Assembly (NCBI GenBank): GCA_900543885.1
Contig: UQTA01000016.1
Location: 1 to 52,204, forward strand
DNA length: 52,204 nucleotides
From: an uncultured Clostridium sp.
GTDB lineage: Bacteria > Bacillota > Clostridia > Lachnospirales > Lachnospiraceae
Direction: 5' to 3'
A model generated the notes under the pieces. The model ran no database searches, was not told the DNA's origin, and worked only from the letters and a program-made list of their open reading frames with translations. The position numbers and the translations under genes were made by a program. Below are positions 8,292-16,220 of the stretch, in pieces. Every line of letters starts with the position of its first letter. The first letter of the stretch is position 1.

Positions 8292-9522
8292 TGAGAAGAT
8301 GATCGACCGGGCAGAACATGTCCTGTATAAAACATATAACCGGTTTCCTGTTGTATTTGACCACGGAAAAGGCGTAACTTTATGGGATACAGAAGGAAAG
8401 GAATATCTGGATTTTGGAGCAGGTATTGCTGTTATGGGGCTGGGATACTGTGATGAAGAGTATACAGCTGCAGTCAAGGCCCAGATGGATAAACTGACCC
8501 ATATTTCCAACCTGTTTTACAACCAGCCTTCCATCAGTGCCGGTGAGAAGCTGTTAAAAGTATCAGGAATGGATAAGGTGTTCTTTACTAACAGCGGTAC
8601 AGAGGCGATTGAAGGGGCATTAAAGATCGCTAAGAGATATCATTACAATAAACTCCATGAGGCCATGGGGGATGGATGCGATGGCTGTGAGGAAAAAGAA
8701 GTGGATATGACCGGCGAGATCATTGCCATGAACCATTCTTTCCACGGCAGAAGCTTAGGCGCTTTATCTGTAACGGGAAATGCACATTACAGAACTCCTT
8801 TTAATCCTCTGATCCCAGGTGTGCGCTTTGCAGATTTCAATGATTTAGACAGTGTAAAGGCTCAGATCACAGATAAGACCTGTGCCATCATCATGGAAAC
8901 CATTCAGGGTGAAGGCGGCATTTATCCTGCAGCCGAAGAATTTTTAAAGGGTGTACGTGCTCTCTGTGATGAGCATGACATGCTCCTTATCTTAGATGAG
9001 ATCCAGTGCGGTATGGGACGTTCCGGAGAAATGTTTGCATGGCAGAAATACGGTGTAAAACCAGATGTTATGACCGTTGCAAAGGCTTTGGGAAATGGTG
9101 TTCCCATCGGTGCATTCTTGGCATGTGGAAAAGCTGCTACTGCTATGGTACCGGGAGATCACGGAACCACTTATGGCGGAAATCCACTGGTAACAGCTGC
9201 TGCAGACGCAGTTTTGGATATTTTTGAAAAACGTCATATTGTAGATCATGTAAAAGAGATCGGCGCTTATCTGTATGAAAAGCTGGATGCTTTAAAGGAC
9301 AAATATGATGTGATAAAGGACCACAGAGGTACAGGTCTTATTCAGGGACTGGAATTTAAGGTGCCGGTAGGACCGATTGTATCTAAGGCATTATTAGAGC
9401 AGAAACTGGTGCTGATCAGCGCAGGTGCTAATATCATCCGTTTTGTTCCGCCGCTGATCATTGAAAAGAGCGATGTAGATGAAATGGTTAAGAGACTGGA
9501 AGCAGTTGTGAAAGAAATATAA
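8284..9522 (+). CDS. argD: acetylornithine aminotransferase
   Basis: PLP enzyme that transaminates N-acetylglutamate semialdehyde to N-acetylornithine. The ATG at 8284 overlaps the end of argB by 8 bases, giving 412 residues; the longer frame back to 8149 reads through argB and is not used. Visible family parts are FFTNSGTEAIEGALK, NHSFHGRSLGAL, the ILDEIQCGMGRSG stretch, and the PLP lysine in MTVAKALGNGVPIG. Oddity: an insertion of about 20 residues around positions 125-145, HEAMGDGCDGCEEKEVDMTG, is acidic and carries a CDGC pair. It accounts for the length above the usual 390-400. argD is the last gene of the operon. Confidence 0.94.
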   Translation: MADEKMIDRAEHVLYKTYNRFPVVFDHGKGVTLWDTEGKEYLDFGAGIAVMGLGYCDEEYTAAVKAQMDKLTHISNLFYNQPSISAGEKLLKVSGMDKVFFTNSGTEAIEGALKIAKRYHYNKLHEAMGDGCDGCEEKEVDMTGEIIAMNHSFHGRSLGALSVTGNAHYRTPFNPLIPGVRFADFNDLDSVKAQITDKTCAIIMETIQGEGGIYPAAEEFLKGVRALCDEHDMLLILDEIQCGMGRSGEMFAWQKYGVKPDVMTVAKALGNGVPIGAFLACGKAATAMVPGDHGTTYGGNPLVTAAADAVLDIFEKRHIVDHVKEIGAYLYEKLDALKDKYDVIKDHRGTGLIQGLEFKVPVGPIVSKALLEQKLVLISAGANIIRFVPPLIIEKSDVDEMVKRLEAVVKEI

Positions 9523-9673
9523 CCTGGTCAAAGAAGCTCTTTGCTTCTGGGGTATAAGGCAATAAGTGATGGGTGCGGCTGTGCAATTACTGAGAAAAAA
9601 TAGCAAAACTGCACGAATAATGAACGATATAGTTCAGAAAACACGACAAAATAACAAAAAATACAGTTTTTTC

Positions 9674-9721
9674 CCCTCCTGATTTTTGGTAGACTTAAGT
9701 CAACGTAAAAAGACAGGAGGG
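9674..9721 (+). promoter_or_regulatory. hairpin that would sequester the ribosome binding site of the binding-protein gene
   Basis: CCCTCCTG (9674-9681) is perfectly complementary to CAGGAGGG (9714-9721), which contains the Shine-Dalgarno sequence of the gene starting at 9730. The pairing extends inwards through TTTT/AAAA runs, and T5 follows the 3' arm. The structure could work as a translational lid or as a leader terminator. No convincing promoter is seen in the rest of the 207-bp gap (9523-9729), so whether the 5' arm is transcribed is not certain. A small GAAGC/GCTTC hairpin sits just after argD. Confidence 0.55.
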
Positions 9722-9729
9722 TTTTTATT

Positions 9730-10911
9730 ATGAAGAAAAAACTTGCATTGTTACTGGCCTGCACCATGGCATTAAGCCTGACAGCATGCGGCGGTTCCAA
9801 ACCAGCTGAAACAACAGCAGCTCCGGAAACCACTGCAGCAGCCGCAGAAAGCAGCGGGGAGAGCAAAGCTGACGAGACAACAGAAGCAGCCGGCGGGGAT
9901 ATGGATGCTCTGATCGAAGCAGCAAAGGCAGAAGGTGAACTGACTGTATATGGTTCCTGTGAAGAGGAATACTTATCAGCAGCCTGCCAGAACTTTGAAA
10001 AACTCTATGGTATTAAGACAAAATACCAGAGACTTTCTACTTCTGAAGTTTATACCAAGGTTTCTGAAGAGGCTGGAAAGCCATCAGCAGATGTATGGTT
10101 CGGCGGAACCATGGATCCTTACAACGAAGCAGTTGCAGCTGGTCTGTTAGAGCCTTATGACGCTATCAATGCTGTCAATCTGATCGGTGATGAGTATAAA
10201 GATCCTACCAACTGCTGGTATGGCATCTACAAAGGTATCCTGGGCTTTATGGTTAATACAGAGGAGTTGGATCGTTTAGGTCTGGAAGCTCCTAAGACAT
10301 GGGATGATCTGACCAAGGAAGAGTACAAAGGCCTGATCATGATGTCTAACCCTAATACCGCTGGTACTGCAAAACTGATCATCAACACCATGATCCAGAT
10401 GAAGGGCCATGATGAAGCTATGGAATACTTCAAGGCTCTGGACAAGAACATCGCTCAGTACACCAAGTCCGGTTCTGGTCCTTCCAAGATGGTTGGCCCT
10501 GGCGAGTGTGTGATCGCGATTGGCTTCTTACATGATGGTATCTATCAGATCCTTCAGGGATATGACAACATCCAGCTGATCGTTCCGGAAGATGGAACTT
10601 CCTTTGAGGTTGGTGCAACTGCTATCTTAAAGGGTGCTTCTCATCCAAATGCAGCAAAACTGTGGATCGAGTATGCATTATCTCCTGACTGTGTAGACCA
10701 TGCAAAAGAGAATGGCTCTTATCAGTTCCTGGTATTAAAGAATGCAACTCAGCCAGAAGAAGCTGAAAAGTTCGGTCTGGATATGACCAATACCATTGAC
10801 TATGACTTTGAAGACGCTAAAGAGAACAGTGCTAAGTACGTAGAAGACTTCTTCGAAGCATTAGGAAGCACCTCTGATGGCGCAGACTCCAGCCGTTTCT
10901 TAACTGAGTAA
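9730..10911 (+). CDS. extracellular substrate-binding lipoprotein of a Fe3+/sugar-phosphate-type ABC importer
   Basis: A 393-residue lipoprotein. The signal peptide ends in the lipobox LTAC (Cys21), followed by an Ala/Glu/Thr-rich linker to about residue 55 that tethers the domain to the membrane. The mature domain is of the bacterial extracellular binding protein family that includes FbpA/FutA and AfuA (AAKAEGELTVYGSCEEEYL start, WFGGTMDPYNEAVAAGLLEP, then a hinge and a C-terminal lobe). The family binds ferric iron, polyamines, thiamine or sugar phosphates; the ligand is not decidable here. It is followed by its permease and ATPase genes. Confidence 0.88.
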   Translation: MKKKLALLLACTMALSLTACGGSKPAETTAAPETTAAAAESSGESKADETTEAAGGDMDALIEAAKAEGELTVYGSCEEEYLSAACQNFEKLYGIKTKYQRLSTSEVYTKVSEEAGKPSADVWFGGTMDPYNEAVAAGLLEPYDAINAVNLIGDEYKDPTNCWYGIYKGILGFMVNTEELDRLGLEAPKTWDDLTKEEYKGLIMMSNPNTAGTAKLIINTMIQMKGHDEAMEYFKALDKNIAQYTKSGSGPSKMVGPGECVIAIGFLHDGIYQILQGYDNIQLIVPEDGTSFEVGATAILKGASHPNAAKLWIEYALSPDCVDHAKENGSYQFLVLKNATQPEEAEKFGLDMTNTIDYDFEDAKENSAKYVEDFFEALGSTSDGADSSRFLTE

Positions 10912-10980
10912 TAAAGGAAACAAAGGGATCATCAGAAAAGTAACTGTGAAAAAGAAAGTAAAGCTTTTATAAGCTAAGCA

Positions 10981-11021
10981 GAAAATGCTGCGTAATGGAA
11001 TAAACATTGCGCAGCATTTTC
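10981..11021 (+). promoter_or_regulatory. intercistronic stem-loop between binding protein and permease genes
   Basis: GAAAATGCTGCG (10981-10992) is a perfect 12-bp inverted repeat of CGCAGCATTTTC (11010-11021). The inner bases AATG/CATT extend the stem to about 17 bp with a 7-base loop. No T tract follows, so it is more likely a 3'-end stabiliser or attenuator than a simple terminator. This would raise binding-protein expression over the membrane genes, a common arrangement in ABC importer operons. Confidence 0.65.
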
Positions 11022-11070
11022 AAATAAAGCGTATAGTAAGGATCTGAATTTTAGAAAAGGGGGTCTTACA

Positions 11071-12780
11071 ATGGCCGGAAAACAAAGTGCACAGCTGGAA
11101 CGGAAGAAATTTTTTGCTGACCCGATCATGGTTTCAATGATCGTTGTTCTTCTGGTTTTTCTGGCGCTGTTCATTCTGTACCCACTGTTAATGCTGTTAG
11201 TAGATAGCTTTTATGCAGAGGGGACCATTACACTGGATGTATTTAAGCGGGTTTTAAATCTGGAACGTTTCCGCAATGCATTCAAAAACACACTGACACT
11301 TGGATTTATCGTAGGTTTTGCTTCTACAGCCATCGGCCTGTTATTTGCCTATGTAGAAGTATATGTTAAGCTGAAGACAAAGATACTGGAAAAATTATTC
11401 GGTCTGGTATCTATGCTTCCTGTTGTATCTCCACCATTTGTATTGTCTCTGTCCATGATCATGCTGTTTGGACGAAGCGGCATCATTACCCGTTCCCTGT
11501 TAGGTATCTATGATTCCAATATTTACGGACTGTTAGGTATCTCTGTTGTTCAGACACTTACATTTTTCCCTGTATGCTATCTGATGTTAAAGGGACTTTT
11601 AAAGAACATTGACCCGTCATTGGAAGAAGCGACCAGAGATATGGGAGCAACCCGATGGAAAGTATTCACAAGCGTAACTTTTCCGCTTCTGCTTCCAGGT
11701 CTTGGAAATGCATTCCTGGTAACATTTATTGAGTCTGTAGCAGACTTTGCAAACCCTATGCTGATCGGTGGTTCCTATGATACTCTGGCAACTACCATTT
11801 ATCTGCAGGTAACAGGTGCTTATGACTCCACCGGTGCAGCAGCCATGTCTGTGGTCCTGCTTTCACTGACTGTTATTCTGTTCCTGATCCAGAAATACTA
11901 TCTGGAGAAGAAAACAGCAGCTACTCTTACTGGTAAAGCTTCCCGTATGAGAATGCTGATCGAAGATAAGAGCGTAACCGTTCCGCTGACTATTTTCTGC
12001 GGCGTTGTAGCAGCTTTCGTACTTTTAATGTACATTATGGTTCCTTTCGGCGCACTGTTCACCCTTTGGGGAAGAGATTACAGTCTGAGCCTGAAATGGT
12101 TCCAGTATATGTTTAAGACCAGCGGACTGAAGGCATTTAAGGATTCCTTTGTACTGTCCCTGATCGCAGCTCCTCTTACTGCATTCTTATCCATGGTTAT
12201 TTCCTACCTGGTGGTTAAGAAACGTTTTAAGGGAAGAAACTTCATTGAATTCGTATCTATGTTAGCAATGGCAGTACCTGGTACAGTTCTTGGTATTGGA
12301 TATATCCGTGGTTATGCAAATGGTCTGTTCCGCAGCGGCTTTATGAGCGGTCTTTATGGAACCGGCGCTATCCTGATCATTGTATTTATCGTTCGAAGCC
12401 TTCCTACTGGTACACGAAGCGGTATCTCCGCTCTGCGCCAGATCGATAAATCCATTGAAGAGTCAGCTTATGATATGGGTGCAAACTCTGCAAGAGTATT
12501 TATGACCGTTACGCTGCCGCTGATTAAGGATTCCTTCTTCAGCGGCCTGGTAACTGCATTTGTCCGCAGTATTACCGCTATTTCAGCGATCATCCTGTTA
12601 GTAACTCCAGACTTCCTGCTGATCACTTGTCAGATCAATGAGCAGGCAGAAAAAGGAAATTACGGCGTTGCCTGTGCCTATGCAACGGTACTGATCCTGA
12701 TCACTTATGGTGCGGTGCTGATCATGAACACGCTGATGAAATTCTTCGGAGTCAGCAGAAAAATCAAAACGGAGGAATAG
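11071..12780 (+). CDS. fused two-domain ABC importer permease (FbpB/AfuB type)
   Basis: Membrane channel of the importer: 569 residues holding two binding-protein-dependent transport domains in one chain, with about twelve hydrophobic segments. Both coupling (EAA) loops are readable: LEEATRDMGATRWKVFTSVT near residue 186 and IEESAYDMGANSARVFMTVT near residue 463. Such fused permeases are typical of ferric iron and AfuABC-type sugar phosphate importers. AAAAGGGGGT precedes the ATG. The ATPase gene begins 3 bases after its stop. Confidence 0.92.
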   Translation: MAGKQSAQLERKKFFADPIMVSMIVVLLVFLALFILYPLLMLLVDSFYAEGTITLDVFKRVLNLERFRNAFKNTLTLGFIVGFASTAIGLLFAYVEVYVKLKTKILEKLFGLVSMLPVVSPPFVLSLSMIMLFGRSGIITRSLLGIYDSNIYGLLGISVVQTLTFFPVCYLMLKGLLKNIDPSLEEATRDMGATRWKVFTSVTFPLLLPGLGNAFLVTFIESVADFANPMLIGGSYDTLATTIYLQVTGAYDSTGAAAMSVVLLSLTVILFLIQKYYLEKKTAATLTGKASRMRMLIEDKSVTVPLTIFCGVVAAFVLLMYIMVPFGALFTLWGRDYSLSLKWFQYMFKTSGLKAFKDSFVLSLIAAPLTAFLSMVISYLVVKKRFKGRNFIEFVSMLAMAVPGTVLGIGYIRGYANGLFRSGFMSGLYGTGAILIIVFIVRSLPTGTRSGISALRQIDKSIEESAYDMGANSARVFMTVTLPLIKDSFFSGLVTAFVRSITAISAIILLVTPDFLLITCQINEQAEKGNYGVACAYATVLILITYGAVLIMNTLMKFFGVSRKIKTEE

Positions 12781-12783
12781 GTT

Positions 12784-13860
12784 ATGGAAAAGCAGAAAAA
12801 AGGTGTTCGTCTGGAACATATCTCCAAAATATACAATGATCCAAAAACAGGAAAAGAATTCTATGCAGTGCAGGATACCACACTGGATATTGAGCCAGGT
12901 ACGTTTGTTACTTTGTTGGGACCTTCCGGCTGCGGAAAAACTACCACACTGCGTATGATCGCAGGTTTTGAAAGCCCGGATGAAGGTGAGATTTATTTAG
13001 GTGATGAGGCCATCAACAGCCTGACACCTAATAAACGTGATACAGCAATGGTATTCCAGAGCTATGCGCTGCTGCCTCATTACAATGTATTTGATAATGT
13101 GGCTTATGGTTTAAAAATCCGTAAGGTACCCAAGGATGAGATCAGGGAGAGAGTTTTAAACATTCTGAAACTGGTAGAAATGGATGGAATGGAATCACGT
13201 ATGACCAACCAGCTTTCTGGTGGACAGCAGCAGCGAGTTGCTTTGGCCCGCGCTCTGGTCATTGAGCCAAGCGTCCTGCTTTTTGATGAACCTTTAAGTA
13301 ATCTGGATGCAAAACTGCGTGTGACTATGCGTACGGAGATCCGCAAGATCCAGCAGAAGGTGGGAATCACCGCCATCTATGTAACCCATGACCAGTCAGA
13401 GGCAATGAGCATCTCTGATAAGATCATTATCATGAGCAAGGGCAAAGTGGAGCAGATCGGTACTCCAAGAGAGATCTATTATCATCCAAAGAGCCGTTTT
13501 GTAGCAGATTTTATCGGTGAAGCCAATTTCTTAAAGGCAAAGGTTAAATCAGTTCAGGGCGAAAAGGCTGTGATCGATGTAATCGGAGAAGAGATCGAGG
13601 TAAATAACTTCGGTGAAAAGGCAGCCGGGGATGAAGCAAGTCTGGTTCTTCGTCCGGAAGCAGTTGTTCTTTCTGAAAAAGGACTTCTGGAAGGAACGGT
13701 TACATTGTCAACTTTTATGGGTTCCTATCAGTATTATCAGGTAATGGTAGGTGATATGGAGATCCAGATCACAGACTATAATCCAGTCAACCGCCGGATC
13801 TATGAAGTAGGCGAAAAGGCATATCTGGACTTTGATCCTCATGGTGTTTATATCCTGTAA
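12784..13860 (+). CDS. ABC importer ATP-binding protein (FbpC/PotA type)
   Basis: Cytoplasmic ATPase of the same importer, 358 residues. Walker A is GPSGCGKTT, the Q-loop MVFQSYAL, the signature LSGGQQQRVALARAL, Walker B VLLFDEPLSNLDA and the switch histidine TVTH-like YVTHDQ. The C-terminal 110 residues form a TOBE/MalK-type regulatory domain, which is normal for this class. GGAGGAATAGGTT precedes the ATG, and the gene is coupled to the permease. A terminator follows at 13914. Confidence 0.93.
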   Translation: MEKQKKGVRLEHISKIYNDPKTGKEFYAVQDTTLDIEPGTFVTLLGPSGCGKTTTLRMIAGFESPDEGEIYLGDEAINSLTPNKRDTAMVFQSYALLPHYNVFDNVAYGLKIRKVPKDEIRERVLNILKLVEMDGMESRMTNQLSGGQQQRVALARALVIEPSVLLFDEPLSNLDAKLRVTMRTEIRKIQQKVGITAIYVTHDQSEAMSISDKIIIMSKGKVEQIGTPREIYYHPKSRFVADFIGEANFLKAKVKSVQGEKAVIDVIGEEIEVNNFGEKAAGDEASLVLRPEAVVLSEKGLLEGTVTLSTFMGSYQYYQVMVGDMEIQITDYNPVNRRIYEVGEKAYLDFDPHGVYIL

Positions 13861-13913
13861 TAGAATTGAGAAACGATTCTATCTAGCAGGTAAATAAAAT
13901 TGTTGATATTTAT

Positions 13914-13957
13914 AAAAGTGCATTTGGAAAGAGAGAAAAATCCCAGATGCACTTTTT
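13914..13957 (+). terminator. terminator of the ABC importer operon
   Basis: AAAAGTGCAT (13914-13923) pairs with ATGCACTTTT (13947-13956) and runs into the T tract. It ends the binding protein-permease-ATPase operon, so the aldo-keto reductase operon behind it has its own promoter. Confidence 0.8.
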
Positions 13958-14004
13958 GTTTGGAATAGTAAAACAGGTATTTTTCCTGTATAATGTAAGA
14001 GATA

Positions 14005-14066
14005 GTTACTGTACACGGGTAGGCACTTTTGGAACCGAAAGTGCCGTACGATAACGTGGTGGTAAC
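14005..14066 (+). mobile_element. MITE-like element, 62-bp internal-deletion copy (copy A)
   Basis: Begins GTTACTGTAC and ends GTGGTGGTAAC. It is flanked by a perfect 8-bp direct repeat AAGAGATA (13997-14004 and 14067-14074), the mark of transposition. The left 50 bases match the full copies at 36478-36611 and 46657-46790, including the GGCACTTT/AAAGTGCC hairpin; the middle and right parts are missing. It has no coding capacity. It lies between the importer terminator and the aldo-keto reductase gene. Confidence 0.85.
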
Positions 14067-14119
14067 AAGAGATATAATTTGATTTGACTGTATTTTGGGG
14101 GTAAGAAAGGGAGAATGAG

Positions 14120-15124
14120 ATGTATTACGTAGACGAATATAAGGCGGACAGAAAGAGATATGAGACAATGCAGTATAACCGCTGCGGAAAAAGCGGACTT
14201 AAGCTGCCGGTGGTATCCTTAGGACTTTGGCATAATTTTGGATCTAAAGATAACTATGATATGATGAAGACACTTTGTTTTACAGCATTTGATCATGGTA
14301 TTACGCATTTCGATCTGGCAAATAATTACGGACCTATTTATGGATCAGCAGAGGAAAATTTTGGACGGATTATGAGGGATTTTTTACGCCCTTACAGAAA
14401 TGAACTGATCATCAGTACAAAAGCCGGATATGATATGTGGGATGGCCCTTATGGAAACTGGGGATCCAGAAAATATCTCATCGCCAGCCTGGATGAGTCT
14501 CTGAAACGGATGCAGTTAGATTATGTGGACATTTTCTATCATCACAGGATGGATCCGGAAACCCCATTAGAGGAAACGATCCTGGCGCTGGATCAGATCG
14601 TTCGATCTGGTAAAGCGTTGTATGTAGGTATTTCCAATTATGACGGAGAACATGCGAAGAAAGCACTGGAAATTGCAAAAGAGATTCATCTGCCTCTGAT
14701 CATTAACCAGAATCGCTATAATATTTTCGACAGAAAGATAGAGAAGAATGGTTTAAAAGATTATGCCCGCGAGTCCGGGATGGGTCTGATCTGTTTCAGC
14801 CCTCTGGCCCAGGGAATGTTATCTGAAAAATATATCAATGGTATTCCAGCTGACAGCCGTGTGGCAAGAGATGGAAGATTTTTACATGCAGAAGATATTA
14901 CACCAGAAAAGGTCGAGAAGATCAAAAAACTGGATGTTCTTGCAAAAGAAAGAGGACAGAGCCTTCCGCAGATGGCCCTTTCATGGCTGCTGAAGGATAA
15001 TGATGTAACCAGCGTACTGATCGGAGCCTCTAAACCAGAGCAGATTTTAAGTAATATAGAAATTGTTGGAAATACAACATTTACAAAAGAAGAACTGGAT
15101 CTGATCGATCAGATTTCAAAATAG
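14120..15124 (+). CDS. aldo-keto reductase (YghZ / potassium-channel beta-subunit-like)
   Basis: A cytosolic NADPH-dependent carbonyl reductase of 334 residues with a TIM-barrel fold. The catalytic Asp and Tyr lie in HFDLANNYGPIYGSAEENFG, the Lys in ISTKAGYDMWDGPYGNWGS and the His in YHHRMDPETPLEE. The C-terminal GASKPEQILSNIE binds the cofactor. The GPYGN and NYGPIYGS segments resemble E. coli YghZ, which reduces methylglyoxal and glyceraldehyde 3-phosphate. AGGGAG precedes the ATG at 14120. It is the first of four tightly spaced genes leading to the histidine kinase and regulator, so it may act on a product of the imported compound (inference). Confidence 0.9.
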   Translation: MYYVDEYKADRKRYETMQYNRCGKSGLKLPVVSLGLWHNFGSKDNYDMMKTLCFTAFDHGITHFDLANNYGPIYGSAEENFGRIMRDFLRPYRNELIISTKAGYDMWDGPYGNWGSRKYLIASLDESLKRMQLDYVDIFYHHRMDPETPLEETILALDQIVRSGKALYVGISNYDGEHAKKALEIAKEIHLPLIINQNRYNIFDRKIEKNGLKDYARESGMGLICFSPLAQGMLSEKYINGIPADSRVARDGRFLHAEDITPEKVEKIKKLDVLAKERGQSLPQMALSWLLKDNDVTSVLIGASKPEQILSNIEIVGNTTFTKEELDLIDQISK

Positions 15125-15137
15125 CAGAGAGTTGGGA

Positions 15138-16220
15138 ATGCGGAGAGAATGTGATAAAAATAGAAAAATAATGCGGCTGCTGATCATAGCAGCAGCTTCT
15201 GCTATGGTCCTTTCTGGCTGCGGTGCAGTTTCAGCGTCAGAGTCTTTAAAGGACTGGAAAGAAAGGGCAGGTATTTCAGAACAGGATACAGACAGCCTGG
15301 TTGTATACAGTCCTCATCCTTTGGATTTTATAAATCCCATCGTATCTGAATTTGAGGCCCAGACGGGGATTTCTGTACAGGTGCGTACCGGAGGAACCGG
15401 TGAGCTTTTAAAGTGGACAAGAGAAGGGGATGAACCTGCCTGTGATGTATTTTGGGGAGGTTCTTTGTATACGGCGGGAGCAGGAAAGGATCTGTTTCAG
15501 CCTTATATCAGCAAAAATGAAGAAGCAGTACGGGATGAATTTAAGAATAAAGAGGGAAATATGACCCGTTTTACAGATATCCCAAGCGTGCTTATGGTCA
15601 ATACAAACCTTCTTGGGGGGATAAAGATCGAAGGATATGAAAATCTGCTGGATGAACGTCTGAAAGGCAAGATTGCCATGTGTGATCCTTCCACTTCCTC
15701 TTCTGCCAGCGAGCATCTGATCAATATGCTCTATGCCATGGGAGATGGTGACCCGGAAAAGGGTTGGGATTATGTGGAAAAGTTCTGTAAAAATCTGGAT
15801 GGTGAGCTGTTAAAAAGTTCTACAGAAGTATATCGGGGAGTAGCAGAGGGACGTTATACAGTAGGACTTACTTTTGAAGAAGGCGGCGCTGGTTATGTAT
15901 CAAAAGGTGCACCGGTAAAACTGGTTTATATGAAAGAGGGAGTTATTTCAACGCCTGATGTGGTGTGCATCGCAAAGGAAAGCAAACATAAAAAAGCAGC
16001 AGAGGAATATGTGGATTTTGTAACAGGAAAAGCAGCCCAGACTGTGATCGCAAACAGCCTGGACCGCCGTTCTGTACGGAAAGATGTAGAAGCTGCTGCG
16101 TATCTTCCGGATAAAGAGAAGATCCATATGATCACGGCAGATGAAGAACGGGTCAATGAAAAGAAAGAACAGTGGCAGCAAAGGTTCGTGGAGATATTTA
16201 AGGAGGTGTCCGGAGAATGA
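15138..16220 (+). CDS. second extracellular binding protein, probable sensory partner of the histidine kinase
   Basis: About 360 residues. It has a lipoprotein signal with lipobox LSGC and a binding-protein fold related to the one at 9730: SLVVYSPHPLDFINPIVSEF, then RTGGTGELLKW and CDVFWGGSLYTAGAGKDLFQ. It has no permease of its own; it starts 13 bases after the aldo-keto reductase stop and overlaps the kinase gene by 4 bases (ATGA). This matches arrangements such as Salmonella PgtC, where a binding protein feeds a sensor kinase. The start is uncertain: ATG 15138 has a weak site, TTG 15132 and ATG 15171 are alternatives. Ligand unknown. Confidence 0.8.
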   Translation: MRRECDKNRKIMRLLIIAAASAMVLSGCGAVSASESLKDWKERAGISEQDTDSLVVYSPHPLDFINPIVSEFEAQTGISVQVRTGGTGELLKWTREGDEPACDVFWGGSLYTAGAGKDLFQPYISKNEEAVRDEFKNKEGNMTRFTDIPSVLMVNTNLLGGIKIEGYENLLDERLKGKIAMCDPSTSSSASEHLINMLYAMGDGDPEKGWDYVEKFCKNLDGELLKSSTEVYRGVAEGRYTVGLTFEEGGAGYVSKGAPVKLVYMKEGVISTPDVVCIAKESKHKKAAEEYVDFVTGKAAQTVIANSLDRRSVRKDVEAAAYLPDKEKIHMITADEERVNEKKEQWQQRFVEIFKEVSGE

